Of a DNA stretch of 64,000 nucleotides, positions 44,701-56,900 are shown in pieces (positions within the stretch are counted from its first letter, which is position 1; each line of letters opens with the position of its first letter). Source of the stretch: Monarcha castaneiventris obscurior (taxonomy: Eukaryota; Chordata; Aves; Passeriformes; Monarchidae); assembly GCA_026261815.1 (NCBI GenBank), contig JAMPIT010000493.1:4977501-5041500 (forward strand), written 5' to 3'. A model generated the notes under the pieces. It saw only the letters and a list, made by a program, of their open reading frames with translations, was not told the origin of the DNA and made no database searches. The translations under genes were made by a program, and so were the position numbers.

Positions 44701-47700
44701 TCCCGGTCCCGTAGGGACAGAGAGATGTTGGGCACAAAGGGGCTTTAGCGCTCTTGGGACGGGCAGCAGGTGGAACCGGCTTCTCAGGGGCTTCTCCAAA
44801 CCGCGGGGCGAGAGCGGGAGGCAGGAGGCGGCCCGCGGGCCCGCCGAACCACCGGCTCTCTCGCCTCTCCCGTCTCTTGGCAGCGGTGTCCACCTCCGTC
44901 TTCATCGTGGCTATCCTTATCCTGTTGCTGCTCCTGTACCACCGGGACCCCATGTGCTGCCAATTCCTCTGCTCCTGCCGCCTGTTCCAGACCCCCAGCC
45001 AGTATGTGAGTGTCCTACGAGTCCTTCCTCTCTTCTTCCTGCCCACGAGTCCCCCTCTTGGTCCCCGAGCTCCTGTTCCCTTGTGCTGGGGCTGCACCGC
45101 TGGTTTACCCTCCTGTAGCCTGGTTAGGATTGCTGATGGACATGGGACCTCCATGGGCTCTGCCACCTCCTTGCTCCCACTCTATCCAAGAGATCCATCC
45201 ATCCACCCACCCAGTCCTGCCTAACTGTGCCATTGTGGTTGTATCTCCAGGCCTCACTAACAGGCTTCCCTGCTCCCCACACAGCTCAGGGGGGAGGTCC
45301 TCCTCCCTCTGCACAGTCATGTGTGGGGTCGGGCTCTGCTTTATAGGGAAGGGGCCCAGCAGGGAAGGGGGCTGGAAGCTGAGGGCAAAGGCAGACAAAG
45401 CCACTCGCATCCCTGACAACTGGCTCTCTTGTGCACAGCTCCTGGGGAAGGAGCAGTGAGACACAAAGCCCTTTCGCTCGCATCTGTAATTTGCTGGGGC
45501 TGGCTTTCAACTAGGGAAGCTGATGGAAAAAGAGCAGTGTGTGCAGCCAGCGCTGCTTTTGTGGCAGTGACTGCCTGGGGAAAGCTCAGCCTCCAGAGCT
45601 GCAGGGATGGCTCTTGAGGGGAGGGGCTGGAGATACCACTCCGCAGTCCTTGGGAGAAGAGTGGACGTTCAGCCTCACTAGCAAGGGATGGAGAGACTTG
45701 TGCTGTGAAAGGCAAATCTAATAGTCCAGCATAGGCTGGGAAGTCCCCAGCAGAAATCACAGTGGAAATAGGCTGCACTGATGGTGTCCTTGTCTGATTC
45801 ATTGTCTCCGCTCCTTTCCCTCTCTTCCCTCCAGTTGCCTGCCCGTGGCACACGTTGGGAGCGGGCCCTGCTGCCATGCTCCCTTGCCCTGTAGAGCTGC
45901 TCCCTGAGGCAGTGTGGGATGCTCCCTGAGCTCTGGGGTGGGAAGTTCAAGCAGGCATCTTGCCTTTAGCAAAGGGCTGTGTTGAAGGATGGATGCAAAG
46001 AATTATATATGGAAAGGGAACATATACAGAATGTATTTCCTTCAGAAAAAGTGAAGCAGTTGTAGTGTGTGAGGCAGCTTTTCGGTAGGAGTAGTTGCAC
46101 TGGTTTTGCTCATCAGTTATTGAACCAACGACTGGGTGCTGTTTTCCTGCAGCCTCTGTAGTTGTGCTGTAGGGCCAAGACAAACAGTTCCTTGGTTGTC
46201 AAGAGCAGAAGTAAATCCTCATAGTCCTCCCTGTGCATCCCTGGTTGCCCTGAGAGTCTCTGGGCTGGTTTCTGCTGGCAGAGATGGGGTTTTCTGAGAG
46301 CAAGGTACAGCCATGGCCCAAGCCCTGTCTCTGGCTCAAGGGGCTGTTCTCTGTGAACAGCATTTCTGCTCACTGTTGCTCAACACCTGGACAGGGAATC
46401 CAGTTTAACTGGAGCAAGACAGCTCCGGAATAGCACAGCTATTGCCCTGCAAATTTGCTTGCTGCATTATCCTGAAATGACAACCTCAGTAGATAAGAGC
46501 TTACAAATCCTGTAACCCTGAGCATGTGATGGAGCTCTTAGCTACACCAGCGGAGTAGTTGAGTTGTTTTTTGTTGTCCCCCAGAATGAGATGGTTCTGT
46601 TGATTTTCAGTGAAACCCTGCCCTGGGACCCAGACTGTCCCTCTGGCTGTGCTGTGCTCCAGCTGGCTCTGGCCCTTAGAGCAGGCCCTGCACTGCCAAG
46701 GAGGATGTCCCAGAGCCATTGGTGTCACCGAACAGGCAGGGGCTGCTGCCAGCAGCAAGAGCTGCAGGAGCCACATGGGCAGAGGGAGCAGCTCTTCTTC
46801 TGCCAGGGTCCTGCTGTCCCATGCGAGCTGGCTGAGCTCTGCTCTCTGCCGGCAAGGATGTGAGGGATTTCGGCTTTGCTCATGTCCTCCTCATTCCAGG
46901 ACCGCCCCCCGCCCTACTTCAGCAGCAGCCAGCGGCTGGTGGGACCCCAGCACGGAGCCTCCCGGCTGGAGAGCGCTGCCGAGAACCCCGGCATGCAGGT
47001 GATGGCAGGGTCCCTGCTAGGAGCTGGGCGGGAATGGTAGCAAAAGTGCTCGTGAGCTTGGAAAGAGACTGGTTATGGGGTTTGCCTGGGGCAGCACCTT
47101 CTGGTGCTATCTCACAGTTTTGGGAAGTGCTGCCAGTATGTAAAAACCCTGGGGGGAGGCAGCATGTGGAGAGAAGGAATATTGCAGAGGACACCACAGT
47201 GCCCTGAGGTGTTTGGGCATGAAGTGCCAGTGGTAGATCCTGGGGGCTTGGGATCCTACAGTGCAGGCCGAGGTGTAATTGCCTGCTGGGAGGGAGGATT
47301 TCCTCTCTGGGTGTTCAAAGAAGCCTACAACTACCTACAACTTTGAACCCTGAATTAACTCAAGGCGACACCAGGACACGAACTTCTAATGAAGAGAGCC
47401 ACCATCACACTGACCCTTTTCTGGGGATGGGCATTTCTAGGGAGACGAGCTCTTCTGTGTCGGACCCCCCAGCACGTACCAGCTCCCATCCTGGGAGCAG
47501 CCCCGCCTGCCCAGCTACGAGAGTGTGCGGAAGAAAGATCGCCAGCGGGAAATCCATCAGATGATTGCTGACAGGTTTGGGCTGTGGGCAGAGCCATCCC
47601 AGGAGGTGAGCTCCCCTGCCTGCACTTGGGGGGTGGCAGAAGCCCATGGCAGTCACCACTGTGGTCCATATCTGTGTCTTGCTCCAGCAGCTGGTGGTAG

Positions 47701-49154
47701 CCAAGGACTCTGTGCTCTGTGATTGCCTCTCCCTGATAGCTTTTATCTCTCGGAAAGCACAGGAGGCTCCTTTGGTGTACATCTGTCCTGGTTAATGATC
47801 CATCTCCCCTCCCCCAGTGCATTTGCAGAAATGCCTGTACCAGGAGGCAGGGCAGAGCCCCAGGGAGAAAGGGCAGGCTCTTCGGATCACGGGCTCCATA
47901 CAAGTCCAGGCTGGGAGGCTGGGAGTGTTATTTTTGGATCTCTAAGGCTTTCATGGGTTTTTGCTTCCTTCTCCCTACAGGACATGCCTGGGGAGGCCTC
48001 TTGCTATTACCTTGAAATGTTTATGGCTTATTTATGATCAGGAGACTTTGCTTGTTACGGTATTTAAGATTTGCACCCCCACAACAGAACAGGGAAAAGT
48101 GAGTGCATCTGCCAAGTAGGTCCTGTGGCAGCATCCTGAGATGCTCCTGTTCAGAGACCTCATTGTCTAAAGCAGAACAGAAATGTCTGAGACCCTGAGT
48201 AAAGCACTAAAAGTTCACTAATTTACCTGGATTTTGAGCTCTTAAAGCTGTACCATAAAGTCTGGCATAGTGAGCACCTGCCACTCAGTGTTTGGAGCTG
48301 TATCTAATGATACCTGCCCGAAAAGTACCAGCCTGATGTAGTGGAAGGTGTCCCTGCCCTTGCAGGGGTTGGAACTGGATGATCTTTAAGGTCCCTTGCA
48401 ACCCAAACCATTCTGTGATTCTATGAAACCGGGGCAGCGAGGGCACAGGAGAGTAAAGCTCCAAAGACAAGTAGTTGAGGAACGGCACTGGAAGCTCTTC
48501 CACAACATCCTCATGCCACTTCCCGTCACTTGTGGGGAGGAAGCTAGCCCAGCTCTGCCACAATAAATGTGACAAGGCCTGGAGGTTCCTCTCTCTTTGC
48601 AGTGAGACTTGATGCCGAAACCTGGGTACAATGCCTGCTTTGTAGGTGCTTGTGTAAATCCCAATAGCCTTTCTTTAGTCAAGGGAAAGCAAATGACAGC
48701 CCTCTCTCAACAAAAGTCAAGTCTGTTCTGGCCTTCTGCCAAGTCCTTGAAGGGGAACAGGGAAGAGCAGGGACCTGGCACAGAGTGTGAGGGGAGAATG
48801 TGTCTCTCAGCAGGTTTGTGCTGTGTTCCAGACTGATGCTCTCATCCCCAGGTGTTCCCCAGCCCACAGCCAGCTGCGCTGAGGGACTGCGGGGGTTTAA
48901 TTTCAGGCTGGTGGTGGTTGTGAGCCTTCTCATCCGCTCTGTAAGAAGAGGTGGGATAATCTCCTGGTTATTTCTGATCCACTGTAATGCTCTTCCTTTC
49001 TCAATAGATGCCACCTCCTTATGAGCATGCTCTGAGGCATCCTCCAGCTTTCTCAGGAACAGGAATAAGCTCAGAGACCTTGGACAGACATGGTGTTCCA
49101 GACCCTTTCCATGACCCTCTCAGTTACCAAACTCAGCGAAACACTGCGGTGTAA
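44226..49154 (+). CDS. Single-pass membrane protein with three PY-type motifs, not identified
   Basis: Five exons fit perfectly in phase: 44226-44319, 44884-45005, 46900-46998, 47441-47605, 49008-49154; 208 residues. There is a short Ser/Ala N-terminus without a signal peptide. One membrane segment lies at about residues 24-47 (NVLAIVIAA...VFIVAILILLLLLY), followed by a Cys-rich juxtamembrane stretch (MCCQFLCSC), a likely palmitoylation site. The cytoplasmic tail of about 150 residues carries PPPYF, LPSYES and PPPYEHA, PY motifs that bind WW domains of NEDD4-family ubiquitin ligases, plus a basic helix-like KKDRQREIHQMI. Topology and the coding signal across five spliced exons make it a real gene. 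It lies between XYLT2 and MRPL27, where I recall no human gene; TMEM92, a PY-motif protein on the other side of human XYLT2, is a possible but unconvincing relative. Confidence 0.8.
48330..48426 (+). mobile_element. Short CR1 LINE 3' end
   Basis: AGTGGAAGGTGTCCCTGCCC, GGAACTGGATGATCTTTAAG, CAACCCAAACCATTCTGTG, ATTCTATGA. This is the complete canonical terminus, in the last intron of the PY-motif membrane protein gene. Confidence 0.96.
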
Positions 49155-50554
49155 GGCCTTGGCCTCAGCGTATTGCTGCTTCTCATGCTGTCAGCAACAG
49201 AAGTGCCTGGGATACCATTTTCCTCCACAGGGGATGGCCAAACCTTCACCCAGATCCACAATCAGCTGAGACACAGGCAAGCCCAACCCAGCCATCAGTG
49301 ACATCCCTCTTGCAGCACAAGGACAACCACAGAGCCATTGCTGGGTACTGCACTGAGCAGAGGAACCAGGGACACCTGCTCGCTCTTCTCTGGCAAACAC
49401 CAAAGGCAAAGGTCCAGCTGCGGGGGCTGCACAGGGCAAAGCCAAGGGGAAGGTCTGCTAGGCCAGAGCTCCTCAGGAGCAGCATTTCATACCTCTGTGA
49501 GGCAGCACTGCTGGCTGTACCAAGGATCAGACCTCAGGCACTGGTGGCGTTGTGCTGCTTCACCTATTAGATTATCAAGTGTTTTACTGTATCTGGATTG
49601 GCTGCCAGGTGGGAATCCTCACCAGTGAGTGGCAGAAGGGATGTGCTCTGGAGCATTGCAGCATGCTCTGGCACCAACAGCCTCTGTGACTGACAGCAGT
49701 TCTGTACAGATTTCACATGGATTTGGAGGTCCATGGGTTATACCCAAATACCAACCACCAAGATGAACCATGGGACTGGATTTGCAAGCTGGGAAAGGAC
49801 AGAGGCATGGACTGAACAGCTGGTGGTCTCCATGACAGCTGTGAAGCACAGGTGGACATGTGTGGCTGACCCAGTTCACCTGGTCTTCTGTAGAGCAGAA
49901 GAATTGTCTAATAATGTCAACACCGGTGTCCTTACAGTACTGATTTTGATAACCTGTTTTCTACTGCAGAGTCAATGTTTCAAATTGTTTACATACCTAT
50001 ACATAAAATGAGATCAGTTTGGCCACGATGAATTGGGGCTCCTTTATTTTGAGGAATGCAAGCTCAAAAATGTCACATAATGACTCAAAGATAAAAGGAT
50101 GAGTATCCTGGATAATGATTTATCATACACCTCCAGCTGCTGAGCTTCAAGTACCAGCCCAGACGTGGGCATCTTACCAGGCTCCCTGAACTCAGTAATG
50201 ACTTAGAGTTAGGCCTGTGAACATGCCTCACGTGGCCAGTGAATGGAACACTCAGATATTTAAGTTAATCGTTGAGGTGAGTGAGGTAGAGTGAAAAATC
50301 CAGCTTCCGGGTACGCAGCAATAGGTGCATGTGGAAAAGTATCTGTTCTGCAGTTTGTGGATTAAGGTACAAATAGAACAGTAATGACTGAAAATGAGCA
50401 AAAATAGAGGGAGTTATAAGTGGGACAAGTACTGACACAAGAGTGATTGTAGAGGGAATTCATCCAGGGGCACAACAGACCAGGCTCTCCAGATACTAAA
50501 TGACCATGGTAACACATTCTGTGTGCAGCCAAGACCTTCAGCTGTCCCACAACA
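49155..50554. other. 3' flank of the PY-motif gene and tail-to-tail gap to MRPL27
   Basis: I see no exon. No plus-strand AATAAA was found after the stop at 49154; a weak CATAAA near 50002 could serve. This means the 3' UTRs of the two convergent genes may meet in this interval. Confidence 0.4.
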
Positions 50555-50560
50555 TTTATT
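50555..50560 (-). terminator. MRPL27: Poly(A) signal of MRPL27
   Basis: TTTATT on the plus strand gives AATAAA on the minus strand, about 170 bp after the MRPL27 stop at 50731. Confidence 0.7.
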
Positions 50561-50730
50561 AAACACTCTTAAAAATGCCAGCAGGTCATCTCACTCTGAA
50601 CACAGACACAAGCACTTCAGGAGCAAAAGCAAGTCCTAAACTGGTATCTTCAGAGCCTCTCTTGTCCTCAGAGGCCAGTACAGCTGTAGTGGTCTGTCCT
50701 TCCCATCCGTGCCCATGTGACACAGCAGGT

Positions 50731-53700
50731 TCACAGCATGGTGACCAGTTTGAAGCTTCCTACCTCTGTGGTAGGGACGACACTGATGAAAGTTTTATAA
50801 AGGATTGCTCCTTTGGGTAGCTGGCAGATCACATCCCTGCTCTCACTGCTGCGGGGTGGGGGCACATAGACCTCTTTGGTGTATCTCACAATCCCGTCCT
50901 CCAGGGCATAGAGCGTCTTGTTACGGCCCATCCCCACCTGGGAGAGGATGAGGAGTGTTAGAAAGGAGAGGCTGGACACCCACAACTAAAGCAGATCTGA
51001 TCCCTGGTCTGCCTCGTTAGATATCCTGGCTTCAACAGCATCTGTTGCTTTATTTTTTAAAATAAAGTCACACAACTTGCTTCCAGGAACCAGTGTGCAA
51101 TGGTGCTCAGTATGAGACATGAGACACCCATTCCACTCTGAAGCACAAGTGCCCAGTCATGTCACAGAAGTGTTTTGGGATATCCATTACTTGCAGACCT
51201 TCCCTGAGTCTCATGGACACAGGTGAGGCTCTGAGCAGGCTCTGTGGCTAATACCAGGTCATGAAACCCAGTGCTGGGATATACAAAACACAGGGATGAA
51301 CATTAAGAATGAGACTGAAAGAGAGGAGGCAGTGAGTGTGGGACTCTGGGGGGATTGCTTTTCTCTGGGAACCAAAGAGAGAGAAAAGGCCTTACGTGAG
51401 CACCAGGATGCCAGCGGATCAACCGCTGCGTAGCCAAAATGTTTCCTGCATGGACAAATGCACCTGCAACAGAGTGACACAGTCAGACTGAAGAGAAACA
51501 GCTCCCCAGAGCCCTGGCAGAACACAAATGATTCCAGGACTTACAAACCCCAGCTTTCTGTGGGCATTTTCTAAGGAAAAATTACTTCAAATGCTAAAAG
51601 CATCTGAACAAAGGAAATAAAAGGGCAATGGATAGACCACGGCAAAAAGTCAAATCTCTGAAAAGATTGCTTCTAGGGTACAAGGCATTTTCTGGCTGCT
51701 GAAGGAATTTGTTTTATAACATTTACATTGATATGTTTCCATCAGCAAGCTAATAATTATTAAGCCCTCAACTGCAAGAATCTGCACTTTGGCTTCTGCT
51801 AAGCCTTGTAATTCTCTCCTTTGTAAACACTGGAAATGCTCAGTTTTTCCACCCGGCGTGGGGGGAAAGTGCAGTGCAGTTATGAGGTGTCCCACAGCGT
51901 TCCCTCCTGGGCTCTCTGAAGAGGCAAAGTTAGAACCAAGTACATTTTCTGTAGGCAATTTTGGCTGGAGGCCAGCGGGCTCGTGGTGGGGGGAGCTGAC
52001 TCACCCTGCCCTCCCACCAGCGACCCTTGATCATGAGGTTCCACTGATCCTCCCCTTCCCTTTCTCCTGGGAAAGTGCTGTGCCCGCCTCCTCCTGAAAC
52101 ACTCAACAACTGACACATACTAGGGGAAAGAAGCTGTGAAGAACCCAGTGAAATGCAAATAAGATACTCAGACCTACCTTCGACTTTTTTGAACCCATAG
52201 CGTTTCCCAGGGCTGCGGCCACCTAGGTTTTTTGAGCTGCCCCCACTTTTCTTAGAAGCCCATCTGACAGCAACCAGGCTTGTTTGGGGAGTGGTTAGAA
52301 CTAGGTTTGGAGAAAGAACAACAATATTAGCTGGAAAAACTATCACACATAATTCCTTTTCTCAGATGTAAAGGATATCAGTTAAGACAAGCTTTAAAAT
52401 TAAAGGCAAAGGAAGGCCCTGGGAGAAACAAAAAGTACTTCCAAGATAAATTAGACCACAATGGCCTAAATTCCCTGAAAAGAGGTCACATCTCAAGTGC
52501 TGTTGCTGCCCCGGTAAGAATAAAATTCTCAGCAACAATGTTAATGGATGTGCACAAATTCCTGTTTCGTTCTTGTAAAATGCAGCGCAGATGTCACTGG
52601 TTGCTGTGGATTGCTTTGAGAAAAGGTGGGTTGGGATTTGTTTCAGTTTCCCCTTTGATCAAATGGCATTTACTTACACAGTCACATCCTGAAATCTTAC
52701 AAATGAGCAGACTCCACTTCTGGACAATATATAAACATCTATCACCAGCCAGGAGCAGTCTGAGGAGTATCCAGAAGGAACATGAAGGTTGGACTTGGTG
52801 GTATTGGAGGTCTTTTCCAACCTTAGTGATTCTGTGATTCTATTACTAATGGCTCTAAGAAGGAACACAGCCCTGGGAGTGGCAATAAGGGAGCCTGGAG
52901 CACTTTTCATTAATCTCCCAGTTTAAGGAAGTGTTCAAGGGCCAGGTTGGACAGGGCTTGGAACAACCTGGTCTAGTTAGAGGTGTCCCTGCCCAAGGCA
53001 AGGGGTTGGAACTGGATGATCTTTAAGTTCCCTCCCAACCCAAAGCATCATGATCTCAAACATCTCTTCAGTACTGCCTTTCATGCAGTTAGAAGACAAA
53101 CCTAATTCTTCTGAATCTAGCCTCTTAAGCAGCAGGTTAGTGCAGAACAGTGGTTATCTTGTTTCCTTAACCTGAGTAAAACCACTAGTTTAACTTAATT
53201 GAATTATCACATACACTCAGTGAGCTAGAAATATGTCCCATCACGGGAAGTGTTCAAGGCCAGGTTGGATGGGGCTTACTGCAACCTGGTCTAATGGAAG
53301 GTGTCCCTGCCCATGGCAGGGAGTTGGAACAAGATTCCTTCCTTTAAGATTCCTTCCAACCCAAACCTTTCCATAATTACATGAAATACTGTTGAGGAAA
53401 GGGTACAAAACCCCATTAATTTCAGGAGAAGACCCATTAAGTAAATTAAAGCCTCCGAGACGTGACAATCCGCAGGAAATTAGGCAAAGACGAACTACAG
53501 TTACAGTTTCACATACACAAGCCCGCCCATTTCACCACAGCTCCGCCTCAGCTCCAGGCAAAGGCGAAAGCCTCGGCCTCGCGCTACCGGCCGTGACGTC
53601 CCACCAGGGGCGCGACATCCCACGGGGTGACCTCCCGGGGGCACCCTCTCCCGAGCTCATCCCTCCCGCTCCACGGCCAGACCCCTACTCCCCACGCCTG

Positions 53701-53772
53701 AGAGTGCAAACAGCTGATACAGCCCCTAACTCACACAGCCCCTAACTCACACAGCCGCCCCAGCACCGCCAT
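50731..53772 (-). CDS. MRPL27: Mitochondrial large-subunit ribosomal protein bL27m
   Basis: Component of the mitochondrial 39S ribosomal subunit; bacterial L27 lies near the peptidyl-transferase centre. Exons on the minus strand: 53751-53772 (7 codons plus 1 nt), 52178-52300, 51396-51463, 50731-50937; 139 codons against about 148 in human. The short N-terminus (MAVLGRLFLTTPQTS...) is a mitochondrial targeting sequence preceding [20 protein letters not shown], the conserved L27 start, followed by [53 protein letters not shown], and a C-terminus SFKLVTML. The 5' splice site of exon 1 is tandemly duplicated; only the copy at 53750 keeps the frame. Start codons of MRPL27 and EME1 are 205 bp apart, in divergent orientation. 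Confidence 0.95.
52785..52846 (+). mobile_element. CR1-type 3' end fragment
   Basis: AAGGTTGGACTTGGTGGTAT, GGTCTTTTCCAACCTTAGTG, ATTCTGTGATTCTATT: the short terminal piece of a CR1 subfamily, in MRPL27 intron 1 and antisense to that gene. Confidence 0.85.
52918..53058 (+). mobile_element. CR1 LINE 3' fragment
   Basis: AAGTGTTCAAGGGCCAGGTT, GGACAGGGCTTGGAACAACC, TAGAGGTGTCCCTGCCC, GAACTGGATGATCTTTAAG, CAACCCAAAGCATCATGAT. MRPL27 intron 1, antisense to the gene. Confidence 0.94.
53238..53384 (+). mobile_element. CR1 LINE 3' fragment
   Basis: GGAAGTGTTCAAGGCCAGGT, AACCTGGTCTAATGGAAGG, TGTCCCTGCCCATGGCAG, TTCCTTCCAACCCAAACC. Third CR1 piece in MRPL27 intron 1, same orientation. Confidence 0.94.
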
Positions 53773-53977
53773 CTTGAGGGTGCCGCGTCCCCTTCCTCTT
53801 CCCGCTGGGAAGGCGGCGCGCACGCACGCGCGCGCGCTGGGCGGCGATTGGTCAGAACGCTCGCTACTGGGCGCGCTTGGACCAATCACCGCCCAGTGCA
53901 CGCGCCTCCGGGCCAATCAGCGGCTGGCGCGGGCTTTCCCCTCAGGCAGGCGCGGGTGCCCCTCAGGAGACGGGAGG
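53773..53977. promoter_or_regulatory. Bidirectional MRPL27-EME1 promoter with inverted CCAAT/GC-box palindrome
   Basis: The 205 bp between the two start codons hold three CCAAT boxes, ATTGG near 53847, CCAAT at 53882-53886 and CCAAT at 53913-53917. The first two lie in a 17-bp inverted repeat: CTGGGCGGCGATTGGTC at 53837-53853 and GACCAATCACCGCCCAG at 53880-53896 (one mismatch, 26-bp spacer). Each arm is a GC box plus an NF-Y site, so each gene sees the same module. An alternating CG run (53819-53836) and no TATA box complete a typical divergent CpG promoter. Confidence 0.85.
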
Positions 53978-56900
53978 ATGGCGGACAGCGACTCGGGGTC
54001 TGAGAGCAGCGAGGAGGAGGACTTGCCCTCCTTGGCCTCCCTGCTGCAGCCGTCCCGATGCCTCGGCGGGCCGAGCCGCCCGCGGTCACCATCTCCTGAC
54101 CCTGAAGCGGCAGAAGTTGTCGAGATGGTGAGCAGCGAGAGCGAAGAGGTGGATGAGGAGGTGATGGACGTCGTCCCTTGGCGTGAGAGGGTCAAGATGA
54201 GAGTGGGAGCGGAGCCTGAGCCTTTCAGCCTGGGCGTTGGCGGTACAGGAGAGGCATCTGGGCTTTGTGCTAGTGGTGACTTCATCTCTCCTGGCAGCGA
54301 AGGGCTGCAGGAAGATTTGGCGCCGTCTGGAGAAGTGGCTTGTGGCAGGGAGAATGGTACACGCAGTGCTGAGAGACCCTCCTTGTGCTCCCTGCCAGTC
54401 GACTCAGACAGGCCTAGTAGCCCCCCAGTAAGCAGAGAAAGGCCAGAAACATCGCTCCCTCTCAAAAAGCGACAATATAGTCAGAAGGAACGGGAGGCAA
54501 TCTACCAGAATGCGTGTCAGAGAAGGAAGGAGCAAGAAGCAAACAGGAGGGAGCAGGAGGAGGAGAAAGAGAGAAAGAGAGCCGTTGCCAAGGTGCTGAA
54601 AGCTCAGCGGCCAGGAGAGTGCCAGAAATACATAACAGTGGTGCTAGATCCAGGTAGTTGTCCTCACGGCCTGCACCTGCCTTGTATTGGCTGTTGTCTC
54701 CTCTCTCTGGAGGCCTGACGCATGCATCTCTTTTAGTCCTCTTACAGGTAGAAGGTGGTGAGCAGATCCTTAGCGCTTTGCAGGCTGCCAATTATTCCTG
54801 TGTGTTTGAGAATCATGATGTTCCCTGCAGCATCACCTGGAGGAGAAAGACAGTGTCATCACAGGTATGCAAATAAAATCTCGATAATCTTGCTTTTTCT
54901 TCATGTGTTATTTGCAGTCGTTAGTAATTGTATTTAGCAACTCAAGTAAACACCCTCTAATCTCCCTGCTCAGAGCTCTGAGTGGGAGTCTGAGTGAATT
55001 CTAAACAGACTGTGGCCTGTTTGTTTTCATATCTGAACAGATGGGAGGAGGAGATGAATGGACAGAAGAACCAAATGTCCTGGTTCTGCTTGGCTTGCAG
55101 GAGTTTTTGTCCATGGCTCACAGCTACAAACAAGTGAGAATGCTTATGACTTTTGTGCTCCTGAACATACCTTGATGCAAAACCGGTGTTTTGTCATCCC
55201 TCTTGGTGGCAGGAAGGTTTTGGTGTGGGAGGAATGCGGGATTTCAGTAAAACAAATCTGGGTTTAGGAGCCATTTATGGGTTCTATAATGTAAAATTCT
55301 GACAAGCTTTCTTCCCTAGTTAACATTTTCGCACATTCCCGAAGAGTTACGTTGTTACATCAAGTGGGATTTATTTATTTTCTTCCTTTCTGTCTTTCTT
55401 CCTGTCTTTCTGTCTTTCTTCCTGTCTTTCTGTCTTTCTTCCTGTCTTTCTGTCTTTCTTCCTGTCTTTCTGTCTTTCTTCCTGTCTTTCTGTCTTTCTT
55501 TCACCTTACATTTGATCAAGTATTGCCTGCTTGCCCTGAAGAGCAAGGGTGAACAGACTCATCTCCAGACCTACAACCAGGGCCATAATTTGCTGTGTTT
55601 CTCTGTGTTCCTCAAAATGGTTTAACTCCATGTTTTTCCCGTTCATCTTTGCAGAATGCTGACAGCTATGCAGAAAGGCAGAAGGGGACTCTGCAGAGCT
55701 ATGTAGCTCATATGATGGAGAAAATGCCTGGGAGAATTCTGGCTCTGGCAGTAGTTGGAGTAGAAAATTACTTCAGGTCAGACTTCTTTCCCTCCAAATG
55801 TTTCTGTGTTTCCTCTGGCCTTGAAAAATGTCACAGGTGTTTACTTTAATTCCTTCTAGCAAAGACTGGAGTATAAGGTATTCCCAGAGCTGCTCCACCA
55901 TTTCTTAGACAGAAACAGATGCAAAGATCCATCCAGACAATCACCCCAGTCTTACTTTACTCTTTTTAGGTCTCTCCAAGTTCAGCCAAAACAAAGGCTG
56001 CGACAGACAGCAGCGAGTGGGAATCAAGAGAAACGGGGAGAACGGAGAAAAAAGGAGGTTAAGGATTCTGGCCTGGACTTATCCAGAATGGATGTGGAAG
56101 AAGTGAGTGCTTTTAAAACAGACATGCAACCATCATCTGTTGTCTGCCAGTATCTGAGCATTTGACCCACTCACACAATTTTTTGGATGGGAGTATGCAG
56201 CCTTCATTATTCATTAGTCCATCAGTCTGTGGACAGAGCTCTTTGGGTTCAGCTCCCCACTGCTCAGTCATGTACCTGCTCCCACACAGACTGATGTGTC
56301 TTGTTCACCTGGATACTGATGTCAGTCTCAGCACCTCTTGCCCTTCATGGCCTGTTGGCAAAGCCCACTGGTGGTGGTCTGTTTGTAACAAGAGCCACAG
56401 AGGAGCTGAGGCAGCTCAGAGGACGCTGAGGTGATATTAACAGTCAGGAGACAGACTGCCCATAAATACTTCAGTGTCTTAAATTAACTGTTCCCAAAGC
56501 GGGGAGAGAGTGAAGGTTCTTGTCCTACAGCAGGATGTTTGTGACCCTTTTCTGCTTCAGACAAAATGGGATTTGATGCAACAAGACTGATTGTGCCATT
56601 TGTTGTTCCCTATGGTGATACAGGCCCTGGTGGATCTGCAGCTGAGCACACAAGTCCAAATCAGCATGTTTGAGAGCAGTGAGGAGCTTGGGGAATATGC
56701 CACTATGTTCACAAAAGCTGTGGCTGAGGCACCATACAAGTGAGTAAGCAGAGGAGGTTTGGTCCTACCTTTGGAGAGGCTGCACTTAAAGCTGCTGGGA
56801 AGGAATAGCAGGTATAACACAGGGTATAATGGTTTTTAAAGGCACAAGCGACAGAGCAGCTGCTAATGCAGCTCCTTCAACACAGAACTTGTTCTTGAAA

